Positions 6,585 to 12,887 of a stretch of 12,887 nt of DNA are shown here, one piece after another. This stretch comes from Thalassolituus sp. (GTDB lineage: Bacteria > Pseudomonadota > Gammaproteobacteria > Pseudomonadales > Oceanobacteraceae): contig JARGOI010000033.1 of assembly GCA_029212275.1 (NCBI GenBank), forward strand, positions 1 through 12,887. Reading direction: 5' to 3'. The notes under the pieces were generated by a model that did not search any database, was not told the origin of the DNA, and saw only the letters and a program-made list of their open reading frames with translations. Numbering within the stretch: the stretch's first letter is position 1; each line of letters opens with the position of its first letter. Both the position numbers and the translations under genes were made by a program.

Positions 6585-8588
6585 CAGGCTGCTTAGAGTT
6601 TCTTGACCGCGTTGTTTCTGTTCTTCCGCCGACACTTCGGTTCGTCCTTCCCACACTAAATCGTCTGGCGGTAGTTCGTCTAAAAAGCGTGAGTGAGTGG
6701 TTGCCATGGCTTCACCATATTGACGACGTTTAGCCGCGTAAGTGAGCGTTAGGGTGCGCTTAGCGCGGGTAATACCCACGTACATTAAGCGGCGCTCTTC
6801 TTCGACCGTGTCTGCTTCGATGCTGTTGCGATGTGGCATCAGTTCTTCTTCTAAGCCCATGATATAGACGTGCGGAAATTCCAACCCTTTCGAGGCATGC
6901 AGAGTCATCAACTGCACTTGGTCGGTTTCATCTTCTTTTTCTTGTTGTTCCATCATGTCACGCAGCACCAGCTTACCGACCGCATCTTCGATGGTGCATT
7001 CGTCACCCTCTTCGTCGGCTTTATCGATCATTTTTTGAATCGAATCGACCAAATACCAAACGTTTTTCATGCGTCGTTCGGCTTGATGTGGGGTGCCAGA
7101 GTTTTGCAGCAAATAGCTTTCGTAATCGATGTCGTTGATCATTTCTTTAATCGCCGCCACAGGATCACCGGTGTAAGCGTTGCGCGTGATGTTATCCAGC
7201 CAATGTCCAAAGCGCCGCAAACGATCCAACGCTTTCGGCATCAGTTGCTGTTCTAACCCCATTTCTGTGGTGGCAGACAACATACTGGTGTTGCGCATGG
7301 TGGCGTATTCACTGAGCTTTTCGATGGTGGTCGGGCCGATCTCACGTCGCGGGGTATTAATCACCCGCAACAGCGCGGCGTCATCACTGGGGTTAATCAG
7401 CAGGCGTAAGTAACCCATAATATCTTTTATTTCGTTGCGCCCAAAAAACGACTGACCGCCACTAAGCTTATAAGGCACTTGATAGGCTTGCAGCTTCATC
7501 TCAATAGCGCGGGACTGGTGATTACCGCGATAAAGCACGGCAAAATCTCGATAACCGCAGCCATAGCGTAAGCGCCGTTCGATAATTTCGGCGGCAATGC
7601 GCTCTGACTCCACATCATCGTTACGGCATTTTAAAATTTTGATCGGATCGCCATAACCCATCTCTGACCATAAACGCTTCTCAAATTCGTGCGGGTTGTT
7701 ATCAATCACCCGGTTGGCGGCGTTTAGAATCAATCCGGTGGAGCGATAGTTTTGCTCCAGCTTCACCAGTTTGAGGGTTGGATAATCTTTCTTTAGTAGC
7801 GACAAGTTTTCTGGACGCGCACCGCGCCACGCATAAATAGACTGATCATCATCCCCGACCACCGTTAGCCCAGTACGATGACCAACCAAATACTTCACCA
7901 ACTCATATTGGCTGGTGTTGGTGTCTTGATACTCATCCACCAGTAAATAACGGATTTTCTTTTGCCAGCGCGTCAGTACTTCAGGATTGTTCTTAAACAG
8001 CAGCGTTGGCACCATAATTAAATCGTCAAAATCGACTGCATTATAGGCCTTTAGCATACGTTGATAGGTGACGTAGGTTTGCGCCACCAGTAAATCTTGC
8101 GGGGTTTGTGCGATCTTTATCGCTTGCTCGGGAATGACCAAGTCGTTTTTTAAACTCGAAATGGTGTTTTGCACCAACTCCACCATGTCGCCATCATCAC
8201 CGTGCTCGCGATGCATGACATCACGAATGATTCCGCGACAGTCATCTTGATCGAGAATGGAAAACCCGGGCTTATAGCCTGCCACGTTATGTTCTTGACG
8301 AATGATATTGAGGCCAAGGTTGTGAAAGGTCGAGACGGTTAACCCACGCGCACCACCACGCCCAACCAAAGCCATCACCCGTTCTTTCATTTCACGGGCG
8401 GCTTTGTTGGTAAAGGTAAGCGCAGCAATGTGATGCGGCTTGATACCACACACGTCAATTAGATAAGCGATTTTACGCGTAATTACACTGGTTTTACCCG
8501 ACCCCGCCCCTGCTAATACCAGCAACGGGCCATCGATGTATTTTGCCGCTTCTTTTTGACGGGGGTTTAACTGACTTAAATCGACCAC
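6561..8588 (-). CDS. rep: ATP-dependent DNA helicase Rep (SF1A, UvrD/Rep family)
   Basis: The protein has 675 residues, close to the 673 of E. coli Rep. Rep moves 3'-5' on single-stranded DNA, helps the replisome pass bound proteins and acts in replication restart. Visible motifs in order: Walker A AGAGSGKT (about 26-33), TFTNKAAREMKER (motif Ia, about 58), Walker B VDEYQDTN (about 217), GDDDQSIYAWRGA (motif III, about 245), LEQNYRST (motif IV, about 277), LMTLHASKGLEFPHV (motif V, about 560) and YVGITRAKR (motif VI, about 602). Rep rather than UvrD or PcrA is favoured by whole-length similarity, including FDDLIMVPTLLF, YKLSGGQSFF and the ending DDLVWE...AEEQKQRGQ. The start is GTG with GAGG 7 bases upstream. 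It is transcribed alone, convergent with the DUF11 gene and divergent from the EAL gene. Confidence 0.97.
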   Translation of the reverse strand: MVDLSQLNPRQKEAAKYIDGPLLVLAGAGSGKTSVITRKIAYLIDVCGIKPHHIAALTFTNKAAREMKERVMALVGRGGARGLTVSTFHNLGLNIIRQEHNVAGYKPGFSILDQDDCRGIIRDVMHREHGDDGDMVELVQNTISSLKNDLVIPEQAIKIAQTPQDLLVAQTYVTYQRMLKAYNAVDFDDLIMVPTLLFKNNPEVLTRWQKKIRYLLVDEYQDTNTSQYELVKYLVGHRTGLTVVGDDDQSIYAWRGARPENLSLLKKDYPTLKLVKLEQNYRSTGLILNAANRVIDNNPHEFEKRLWSEMGYGDPIKILKCRNDDVESERIAAEIIERRLRYGCGYRDFAVLYRGNHQSRAIEMKLQAYQVPYKLSGGQSFFGRNEIKDIMGYLRLLINPSDDAALLRVINTPRREIGPTTIEKLSEYATMRNTSMLSATTEMGLEQQLMPKALDRLRRFGHWLDNITRNAYTGDPVAAIKEMINDIDYESYLLQNSGTPHQAERRMKNVWYLVDSIQKMIDKADEEGDECTIEDAVGKLVLRDMMEQQEKEDETDQVQLMTLHASKGLEFPHVYIMGLEEELMPHRNSIEADTVEEERRLMYVGITRAKRTLTLTYAAKRRQYGEAMATTHSRFLDELPPDDLVWEGRTEVSAEEQKQRGQETLSSLKNMLADF

Positions 8589-8604
8589 ACAATTACCTCG
8601 GGCA

Positions 8605-8633
8605 CCTCTGAAGAATGCAGAGGAGCAATTCTA
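8605..8633 (-). promoter_or_regulatory. Candidate rep promoter (extended -10) and 5' leader hairpin
   Basis: On the minus strand TGCTAGAAT reads as an extended -10 element (hexamer TAGAAT at 8633-8628), with only a poor -35 at 17 bases. Transcription would start near 8621. The leader then begins with CCTCTG paired with CAGAGG (8623-8618 with 8610-8605, 7-base loop). The CCTC of this hairpin could alternatively pair with the GAGG ribosome binding site at about 8599-8596, which would allow structural control of translation. The promoter is a pattern match; the alternative pairing is inference. Confidence 0.4.
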
Positions 8634-8640
8634 GCAGGTA

Positions 8641-8650
8641 TCGACGTCGA
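8641..8650. repeat. 10-bp perfect palindrome in the rep/EAL intergenic region
   Basis: TCGACGTCGA is self-complementary. It lies between the candidate rep -10 and any -35, so a protein bound here would affect rep transcription. CTAGCAGGT at 8631-8639 and ACCTGCATCTAG at 8684-8695 form an imperfect inverted repeat around it. The rest of the 226-base gap is AT-rich, with a possible TATATA box at 8778-8783 for the EAL gene that lacks a convincing -35. Confidence 0.3.
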
Positions 8651-8814
8651 AAAAATCGTTACTCAAAAAAAGATAACGACCAAACCTGCATCTAGTTTTA
8701 TTAAAGAGCAAACGCTAACAGCAAGCATAAACGTCATATTTGTCAGAAATAATTACGCAAAGTGCCTGAAACTGCTCTATATAAGTGTATGACTAAAAAA
8801 TGCAATGAAACGAA

Positions 8815-10485
8815 GTGGATGCAATGACCTTGTTGGAATCTGGCCCCTTTGAAATGCTTTTACTTGGCACAGAACATGAGTTTCCAGAAAAATTGCATGA
8901 TTGGCTTAGCAAAGAGCCAATTGTAAATGGAACGTCGATTCATCGTGGCATGCTGAATGAGCATCCTTTCATTAATGACGACCAGATAGTGGTACTGATT
9001 GCTCCTCACCGCACTCCTGCCATGCGTGACAATATCCATTTCTTGTGCGACCGAGCGCCTATCATGATGATTGGGCGCTCTGAAGAACGCATGTTCTATC
9101 CCGACGTGTGTACTTGGATCAATGAAGAAGACATCACTCCCAGCGAGCTTAGGCTCGGACTGAAAGAGCTGTTTGATTGCGCGCAAGGGCGTTTATTACC
9201 TCTATTGCATCGCCAAGCCTGTATGAGAAAACTTCGTCAGCGTTTAGAAAGCCCTTTAGAACAGAATAATTACTATTATCTGCAATTGGTCAGCTGCCGT
9301 TGGCGACCAGTGGCATCGGGCGATAGCGCAGAATTGCGTCAGCGTACCCAGTACGCCTTTGAAAAAGAAATGCGCACAAAAGCACCGTTAGATTCTATTT
9401 TAGGTAAGTTATTGGACGATCAATTCATTGTCGTTAGTCGTGATGTCGACACATTAAATTCTTCATGGATGTCATCGGTCAAAAGTGATCCACTGTGTTT
9501 TTGGACTTTATTTAAAAGCAAACCCATTCAATTAAAAAGTTATGACGAACTTGGCGCCGCAGTGCACAGCGCCGTTCGTCATATCGAAAGAGAACGTACA
9601 CTGCAGCCCGGCTTGAGTACTCGCTCTGCAAGTTTGCAAGGTAATGGGATAATCACAGATCTGATTCGAGCGCTGCGTGAAAAAGAATTTTATCTCGAAT
9701 TCCAACCCATGTTCGATACTAAAACGAGCCATATGGTTGCAGCGGAAGCTTTATTAAGATGGCAACATCCGCAATTAGGCATAATTCCTCCTAGTGAATT
9801 TATTCAAGATGTCGAAATGGCAGGGATGATCCGTACCTTAGGTCATTGGGCTATGTGTGAAAGTTTTGTCACATGGCATCGCCTTTTTGAAAAAGGCATA
9901 TGCATCAAGATGTCAGTGAATGTTTCCTTTCCCGAAGTCGCCGATCCACATTACGCGGAGAAGGTGTTAGATTTAATGGAAGAACATAAGGTGCCCGCCG
10001 AATATCTTGAATTAGAATTAACCGAAACCGCAATGATGCTCGATGCCAGTATTTCTTTGCATAATTTGTTGATTCTGAAAAAAGCAGGGATCGGCATTGT
10101 GCTGGATGATTTTGGCACCGGTTTTTCATCTTTGTCGCATCTCAGTGAATTGCCTATCACCGGAATTAAACTGGATCGTTCCTTCGTTTCTCCCGAAGAT
10201 CACGCTGCTGGTGTCGGCTATGACCGCTGGAATGCACGCCAACAACGTTCATCCCAGGAGCTCATTGTAGAAAGCATGCTCGCTTTGGCAAAACAATTGG
10301 GCTTAGAAACCACCGCAGAAGGTGTTGAAGACCAACAAGGATTAGAAAAAATGAGTTCATTAGGATGCGATCGGATTCAAGGATACTTTTATGCACGCCC
10401 GCTATCGGTCGACGATCTCATTAACAAGGCGCTTCATGAGGATCCTGCAGGTTATGATGTGTCTGGCCAGCAATGTCTTTTTTAA
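8815..10485 (+). CDS. EAL-domain c-di-GMP phosphodiesterase with degenerate GGDEF and receiver-like N-terminus
   Basis: The protein has 556 residues. Residues 1-125 look like a divergent receiver-type alpha/beta domain. Residues about 130-265 align with a GGDEF domain in which the signature has become LDDQF (200-204, after ILGKL), so no cyclase activity is expected. The EAL domain spans about 280-540 and keeps the expected residues: Glu311 in EALLRW, Asn369 in SVNVS, Glu404 in ELTETA, Asp431-Asp432 in DDFGTGFSSL, Lys452 in IKLDRSF, Glu505 in AEGVE and Gln522 in IQGYFYARPL. It should therefore hydrolyse c-di-GMP to pGpG in the cytoplasm. About 16-20 residues are inserted between IKLDRSFV and the following helix (about 459-480). 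No transmembrane helix is seen. The start is GTG 8815 or ATG 8824; neither has a strong ribosome binding site. Confidence 0.88.
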   Translation: MDAMTLLESGPFEMLLLGTEHEFPEKLHDWLSKEPIVNGTSIHRGMLNEHPFINDDQIVVLIAPHRTPAMRDNIHFLCDRAPIMMIGRSEERMFYPDVCTWINEEDITPSELRLGLKELFDCAQGRLLPLLHRQACMRKLRQRLESPLEQNNYYYLQLVSCRWRPVASGDSAELRQRTQYAFEKEMRTKAPLDSILGKLLDDQFIVVSRDVDTLNSSWMSSVKSDPLCFWTLFKSKPIQLKSYDELGAAVHSAVRHIERERTLQPGLSTRSASLQGNGIITDLIRALREKEFYLEFQPMFDTKTSHMVAAEALLRWQHPQLGIIPPSEFIQDVEMAGMIRTLGHWAMCESFVTWHRLFEKGICIKMSVNVSFPEVADPHYAEKVLDLMEEHKVPAEYLELELTETAMMLDASISLHNLLILKKAGIGIVLDDFGTGFSSLSHLSELPITGIKLDRSFVSPEDHAAGVGYDRWNARQQRSSQELIVESMLALAKQLGLETTAEGVEDQQGLEKMSSLGCDRIQGYFYARPLSVDDLINKALHEDPAGYDVSGQQCLF

Positions 10486-10534
10486 ACCAAATTTAGATAA
10501 TGAAATTTCTTTAGAAAATTTCAGCTGGTTTGAA
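10481..10534 (+). terminator. AT-rich stem-loop at the 3' end of the EAL gene, possible terminator
   Basis: TGAAATTT at 10501-10508 pairs perfectly with AAATTTCA at 10516-10523, with a 7-base loop. The outer arms TTTAAACCA and TGGTTTGAA (10481-10489 and 10526-10534, one T-G pair) extend the structure through an internal bulge. It begins inside the last codons of the EAL gene. The stem has few GC pairs and no clean T run follows, so termination strength is uncertain; it may instead protect the mRNA end. Confidence 0.4.
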
Positions 10535-10570
10535 TATCTCTGCACTACCTAATCGTAAGTTTAACCAAGC

Positions 10571-10630
10571 AATTTACGTCAATAATTTACGTCAATAATT
10601 TTCGTACACTTATCTCAATAACGTAAATTA
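10571..10630. repeat. Tandem 13-bp repeats plus an inverted copy
   Basis: AATTTACGTCAAT occurs twice without a gap (10571-10583, 10584-10596), followed by a degenerate partial copy at 10597. TAATTTACGT at 10583-10592 is the reverse complement of ACGTAAATTA at 10621-10630, giving a 10-bp stem (12 with weaker pairs) around a 28-base loop. The right arm overlaps the stop codon of the 51-residue membrane protein gene. It could be a 3' hairpin for that gene or a cluster of protein-binding sites. Confidence 0.6.
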
Positions 10631-10783
10631 CTTTTCTTTCGTGTCTGATGCTGGTTGGGCCGATTCTGATGGCCCAAAAAAAGCTTCCGCATTAAAATGG
10701 CTTGGCGTCGTAAGGTGGTAATAAGTCATGGCTGCAACAATAGCGATCACGACTGACAAAAATATAATTAACTGCTTTATCAA
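10628..10783 (-). CDS. Small single-pass membrane protein, 51 residues, function unknown
   Basis: Reading the minus strand from TTG at 10783 gives 51 codons and TAA. Residues 1-3 (MIK) are followed by a hydrophobic helix at about 5-19 (LIIFLSVVIAIVAAM), then TYYHLTTPSHF and a polar tail ending in ASDTKEK. GAGGAG lies exactly 6 bases before the TTG, an excellent ribosome binding site; the frame is closed upstream by TAG at 10801 and has no ATG or GTG ahead of the helix. These features are hard to explain by chance. Topology is probably N-in with the tail outside the cytoplasm; an uncleaved signal anchor is likelier than a cleaved signal. I do not recognise the family. It is on the same strand as the 135-residue gene, 273 bases downstream of it, so it probably has its own promoter. 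Confidence 0.72.
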   Translation of the reverse strand: MIKQLIIFLSVVIAIVAAMTYYHLTTPSHFNAEAFFGPSESAQPASDTKEK

Positions 10784-11056
10784 TTTACACTCCTCACTCT
10801 ATAACGCAGACAATCACAAATACAACAATAAACCATCATCTAAAACGGTAACGCAATTAACTTAAGGTTTATGTCTATTCTATTAAATACACTGTATTTG
10901 TTAGTCTGGTACAAATTTGGAGAAAAGCAATTTTACGCACCGTTCTTGTGCTAGCTAGGGCGCAAATAATCAAGCAAGATTCGATGGGAGGTTACGTAGT
11001 GATATTTTAGCGATAGAAACAAATCAAAAAATAGAACAACGGGTACTGACCAAGAT
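10784..11056. other. AT-rich intergenic stretch with a 15-bp palindrome
   Basis: No convincing gene is seen in these 273 bases. AAATACA-C-TGTATTT at 10885-10899 is a perfect palindrome with a single central base, about 100 bases upstream of the 51-residue gene, and could be an operator. It does not fit the LexA CTGT-N8-ACAG rule. A 27-codon plus-strand frame from ATG 10871 overlaps the palindrome but has a badly placed ribosome binding site, so I do not call it a gene. No clear intrinsic terminator is seen after the 135-residue gene. Confidence 0.5.
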
Positions 11057-11464
11057 TCATATGCTTACGATGGGAATAAAGAATTGGTCCTGTCTTAAAA
11101 GATGCGGATGATTGTGATCTAACTTTAATGAACTAATATCGCCTTGATATGAAATCATTGGATAAGAAAGCATGGCATGAGACGTATCAGGATAAGAAGC
11201 ATTGTCAGAAGATGTGTGCTGCTTTGGATCTAGCTGAGTAAGACCGAGTGTGTCAATGATGAAAGCTTCGCTGTGAGAGACGACTGATTGAGCTTCGTCT
11301 TTACTGTGAGGTAAATAGCTTTGAGTGAGACTGTAGTTAGCACTGAAGCTATGGTTATGACTAAAAATGGAAGAGCTCCCTACCAGTGGTAGAAATGTAT
11401 ATATTCCTGCCAACGAGGTCGCACAAGTTAACAAAGTAGAGAATAACGCTGCTGTGTAATTCAT
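11057..11464 (-). CDS. Hypothetical exported protein, 135 residues
   Basis: The N-terminus (about 1-25, MNYTAALFSTLLTCATSLAG and on) is hydrophobic, either a signal peptide or a membrane anchor, though positive charges before it are lacking. The remainder is rich in Ser, His, Tyr, Asn and Asp, with no motif I recognise and no cysteine beyond Cys14. A possible promoter lies just upstream and the start is ATG, but the ribosome binding site is weak (GAG at 9 bases). It sits in an AT-rich block between the EAL gene and comM, and composition plus lack of recognisable relatives suggest a lineage-specific gene. It could be a spurious frame, but a 135-codon open frame with an export-like start in AT-rich DNA favours a real gene. 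Confidence 0.5.
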   Translation of the reverse strand: MNYTAALFSTLLTCATSLAGIYTFLPLVGSSSIFSHNHSFSANYSLTQSYLPHSKDEAQSVVSHSEAFIIDTLGLTQLDPKQHTSSDNASYPDTSHAMLSYPMISYQGDISSLKLDHNHPHLLRQDQFFIPIVSI

Positions 11465-11499
11465 GTGATATTACTCATAACTAACCATAATCCATAAAA

Positions 11500-11528
11500 A
11501 TAATACAACACTTATACACTAAGAACAA
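11500..11528 (-). promoter_or_regulatory. Candidate sigma-70 promoter for the 135-residue gene
   Basis: On the minus strand TTGTTC (11528-11523) is followed after exactly 17 bases by TATTAT (11505-11500). Transcription would begin near 11493, leaving a leader of roughly 30 bases before the ATG at 11464. Five of six -10 positions and four of six -35 positions match the consensus. In AT-rich DNA such matches also arise by chance. Confidence 0.4.
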
Positions 11529-11566
11529 CTATGTACAAGTATTTACTTTCTCGCCATGCCGATCAC

Positions 11567-12887
11567 TCATTTCTGCATGCGATCCAGAGATCGTAAACCT
11601 AACGCTTCCAGTAGATGCGCGCGCAGAAGATTCGGATGGTCGTTTAAGTCAGCAATGGTACGCGCTACGGTCAATAATCGATGGTAAGAGCGTGCCGATA
11701 AATTAAGCTGCTCTAAGGTTGCCAACAACCATTGCTGATCGTGATCACTGATTGCACAATATTTGTCTCTTTTCTTGCCTGCGAGCGCCCCATTAGCGCA
11801 TCCTTGACGGTTTAGTTGTCGAGACCTGGCAGCAACCACACGTGCTTGCACGGTAGCGCTGTTTTCTGAGGGCGGTGCTTTTTGCAAAAGTGCCGGCGAC
11901 ACCGGCGGAACATCGACGTGTAAATCGATCCGATCCAGAAGAGGGCCTGACGTTTGTCCTTGATAACGTCTTATCACTTCTGGCGAACATTGGCAGCGTC
12001 CCGAGGGATCACCAAAATATCCGCACGGACAGGGATTCATTGCTGCGATCAATTGAAATCGTGCCGGAAAGGTCACCGAGCGATTGGCGCGGCTGATCAC
12101 AATTTCGCCGCTTTCTAAAGGTTCGCGCAGCACATCCAGCACTCGACGGCTAAATTCAGGCAGTTCATCTAAGAATAAAACCCCGCCATGCGCTAATGAG
12201 ATCTCACCCGGCTTCGGATTGCCGCCGCCACCGACCAAAGCCACCCCAGACGCCGTGTGATGCGGGGCACGAAAGGGACGTTGCCCCCAGCGTTTGCGCC
12301 AGTCTCCACTGTGATGGCTGATAGAGGCGATGGACGCAGATACAATGGCTTCTTGCTCGGACATGGGTGGTAAAATCCCGCCAAGACGGCTCGCCAACAT
12401 GGTTTTTCCCGTGCCCGGAGGGCCAATAAACAGCAAATTATGTTGTCCCGCAGCGGCAATTTCTAATGCTCGGCGCGCGTGCATTTGCCCAGTCACGTCG
12501 GCCAGATCTAAGCGGCAATCCGACTGCGACGGCATCTCAACGGAGCTGTCGATTTCGAGTAATTTCTCTTGGCCATGGAGCCAAGCAGTGACCTGAATCA
12601 AAGAGTCTGCCGCCAAACATTCGGAATCCCGACTGAGCGCCGCTTCGCTGGCCGATCCGGTCGGCACAATTAAGCGTCGTTGCGCTCGGCCACTTTGCAG
12701 CGCGGTGGGCAATACGCCCGACACTGGCTGAAGTTTGCCGCTCAACGCTAATTCACCAATAAACTCACTGTGATCAAGTGCTTCTGCAGGCACTTGCCCT
12801 GATGCGGCCAATATCCCCAAAGCAATCGCTAGATCATAGCGTCCACCTTCTTTGGGCAAGTCTGCAGGGGCTAGATTGATGGTGATG
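11567..12887 (-). CDS. comM: ComM/YifB family AAA+ ATPase (Mg-chelatase-like), 5' end outside the window
   Basis: About 439 residues are visible. The frame continues upstream to the window edge (ITINLAPADLPKEGG), so the first 65-70 of about 505 residues are missing and no start codon is in view. The N-terminal part (to about 95 of the visible residues) is the Lon-like S5/ChlI fold with LPKEGGRYDLAIALGILAAS. Then come GQMHARRALEIAAAGQ, Walker A GPPGTGKT, GEISLAHGGVLFLDELPEF (Walker B), the cysteine segment MNPCPCGYFGD...CQC, the DRIDLHVDVPPV element, and a C-terminal helical domain with SYHRLLTVARTIADL. ComM is known as a hexameric branch-migration helicase that extends recombination during natural transformation. 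Presence of the gene alone does not show competence, because it is widely conserved. Confidence 0.95.
   Translation of the reverse strand, partial: ITINLAPADLPKEGGRYDLAIALGILAASGQVPAEALDHSEFIGELALSGKLQPVSGVLPTALQSGRAQRRLIVPTGSASEAALSRDSECLAADSLIQVTAWLHGQEKLLEIDSSVEMPSQSDCRLDLADVTGQMHARRALEIAAAGQHNLLFIGPPGTGKTMLASRLGGILPPMSEQEAIVSASIASISHHSGDWRKRWGQRPFRAPHHTASGVALVGGGGNPKPGEISLAHGGVLFLDELPEFSRRVLDVLREPLESGEIVISRANRSVTFPARFQLIAAMNPCPCGYFGDPSGRCQCSPEVIRRYQGQTSGPLLDRIDLHVDVPPVSPALLQKAPPSENSATVQARVVAARSRQLNRQGCANGALAGKKRDKYCAISDHDQQWLLATLEQLNLSARSYHRLLTVARTIADLNDHPNLLRAHLLEALGLRSLDRMQK

Noticed and set aside
10571..10630. Short CRISPR-like array
   Set aside because: The 13-bp units abut with no spacers and no cas genes are present.
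10885..10899. LexA SOS box
   Set aside because: It lacks the CTGT-N8-ACAG spacing; only the TGTA/TACA resemblance is present.
10871..10954. 27-codon plus-strand frame with a hydrophobic start
   Set aside because: AAGG is only 3 bases from the ATG, the product is tiny, and the DNA contains a perfect palindrome better explained as a binding site.

Overview
The window reads as chromosomal DNA of a Gram-negative bacterium, most likely a marine-type gammaproteobacterium. The Rep helicase and the ComM/YifB protein align along their length with the gammaproteobacterial versions as I remember them. Several products carry Sec or lipoprotein signals for the periplasm and outer membrane. Genus cannot be fixed from the sequence alone. 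I see no insertion sequence, CRISPR array, rRNA or tRNA.

Left part (1-6540) holds an envelope-related cluster. A minus-strand run encodes, in transcription order, a secreted subtilisin-family (S8) protease with a very acidic coiled-coil N-terminal region, a lipoprotein made of about six DUF5666-type repeats with a poly-Asp/Glu tail, and a small outer-membrane beta-barrel protein. Divergent from it, across a short region full of short repeats, lie an ECF sigma factor and its membrane anti-sigma factor, followed by a secreted DUF11-type protein. The arrangement suggests an ECF-controlled cell-surface system whose purpose I cannot name. The third gene of the minus-strand run has a perfect 13-bp hairpin with A and T tracts inside its signal-peptide codons, which looks like a terminator or attenuator placed just after the start codon.

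Middle part (6541-10485): a convergent terminator separates the DUF11 gene from rep, the SF1 replication-restart helicase. Divergent from rep is a 556-residue c-di-GMP protein. It has a receiver-like N-terminus, a degenerate GGDEF domain (LDDQF) and an EAL domain with all the expected catalytic residues, so it is predicted to be a phosphodiesterase.

Right part (10486-12887): an AT-rich stretch with tandem 13-bp repeats, a 15-bp perfect palindrome, a 51-residue single-pass membrane protein gene (TTG start, strong ribosome binding site) and an orphan 135-residue exported protein. The window ends inside comM/yifB on the minus strand, which lacks its first roughly 65-70 codons here. A 20-residue C-terminal fragment of an unidentified plus-strand gene lies at the left edge.
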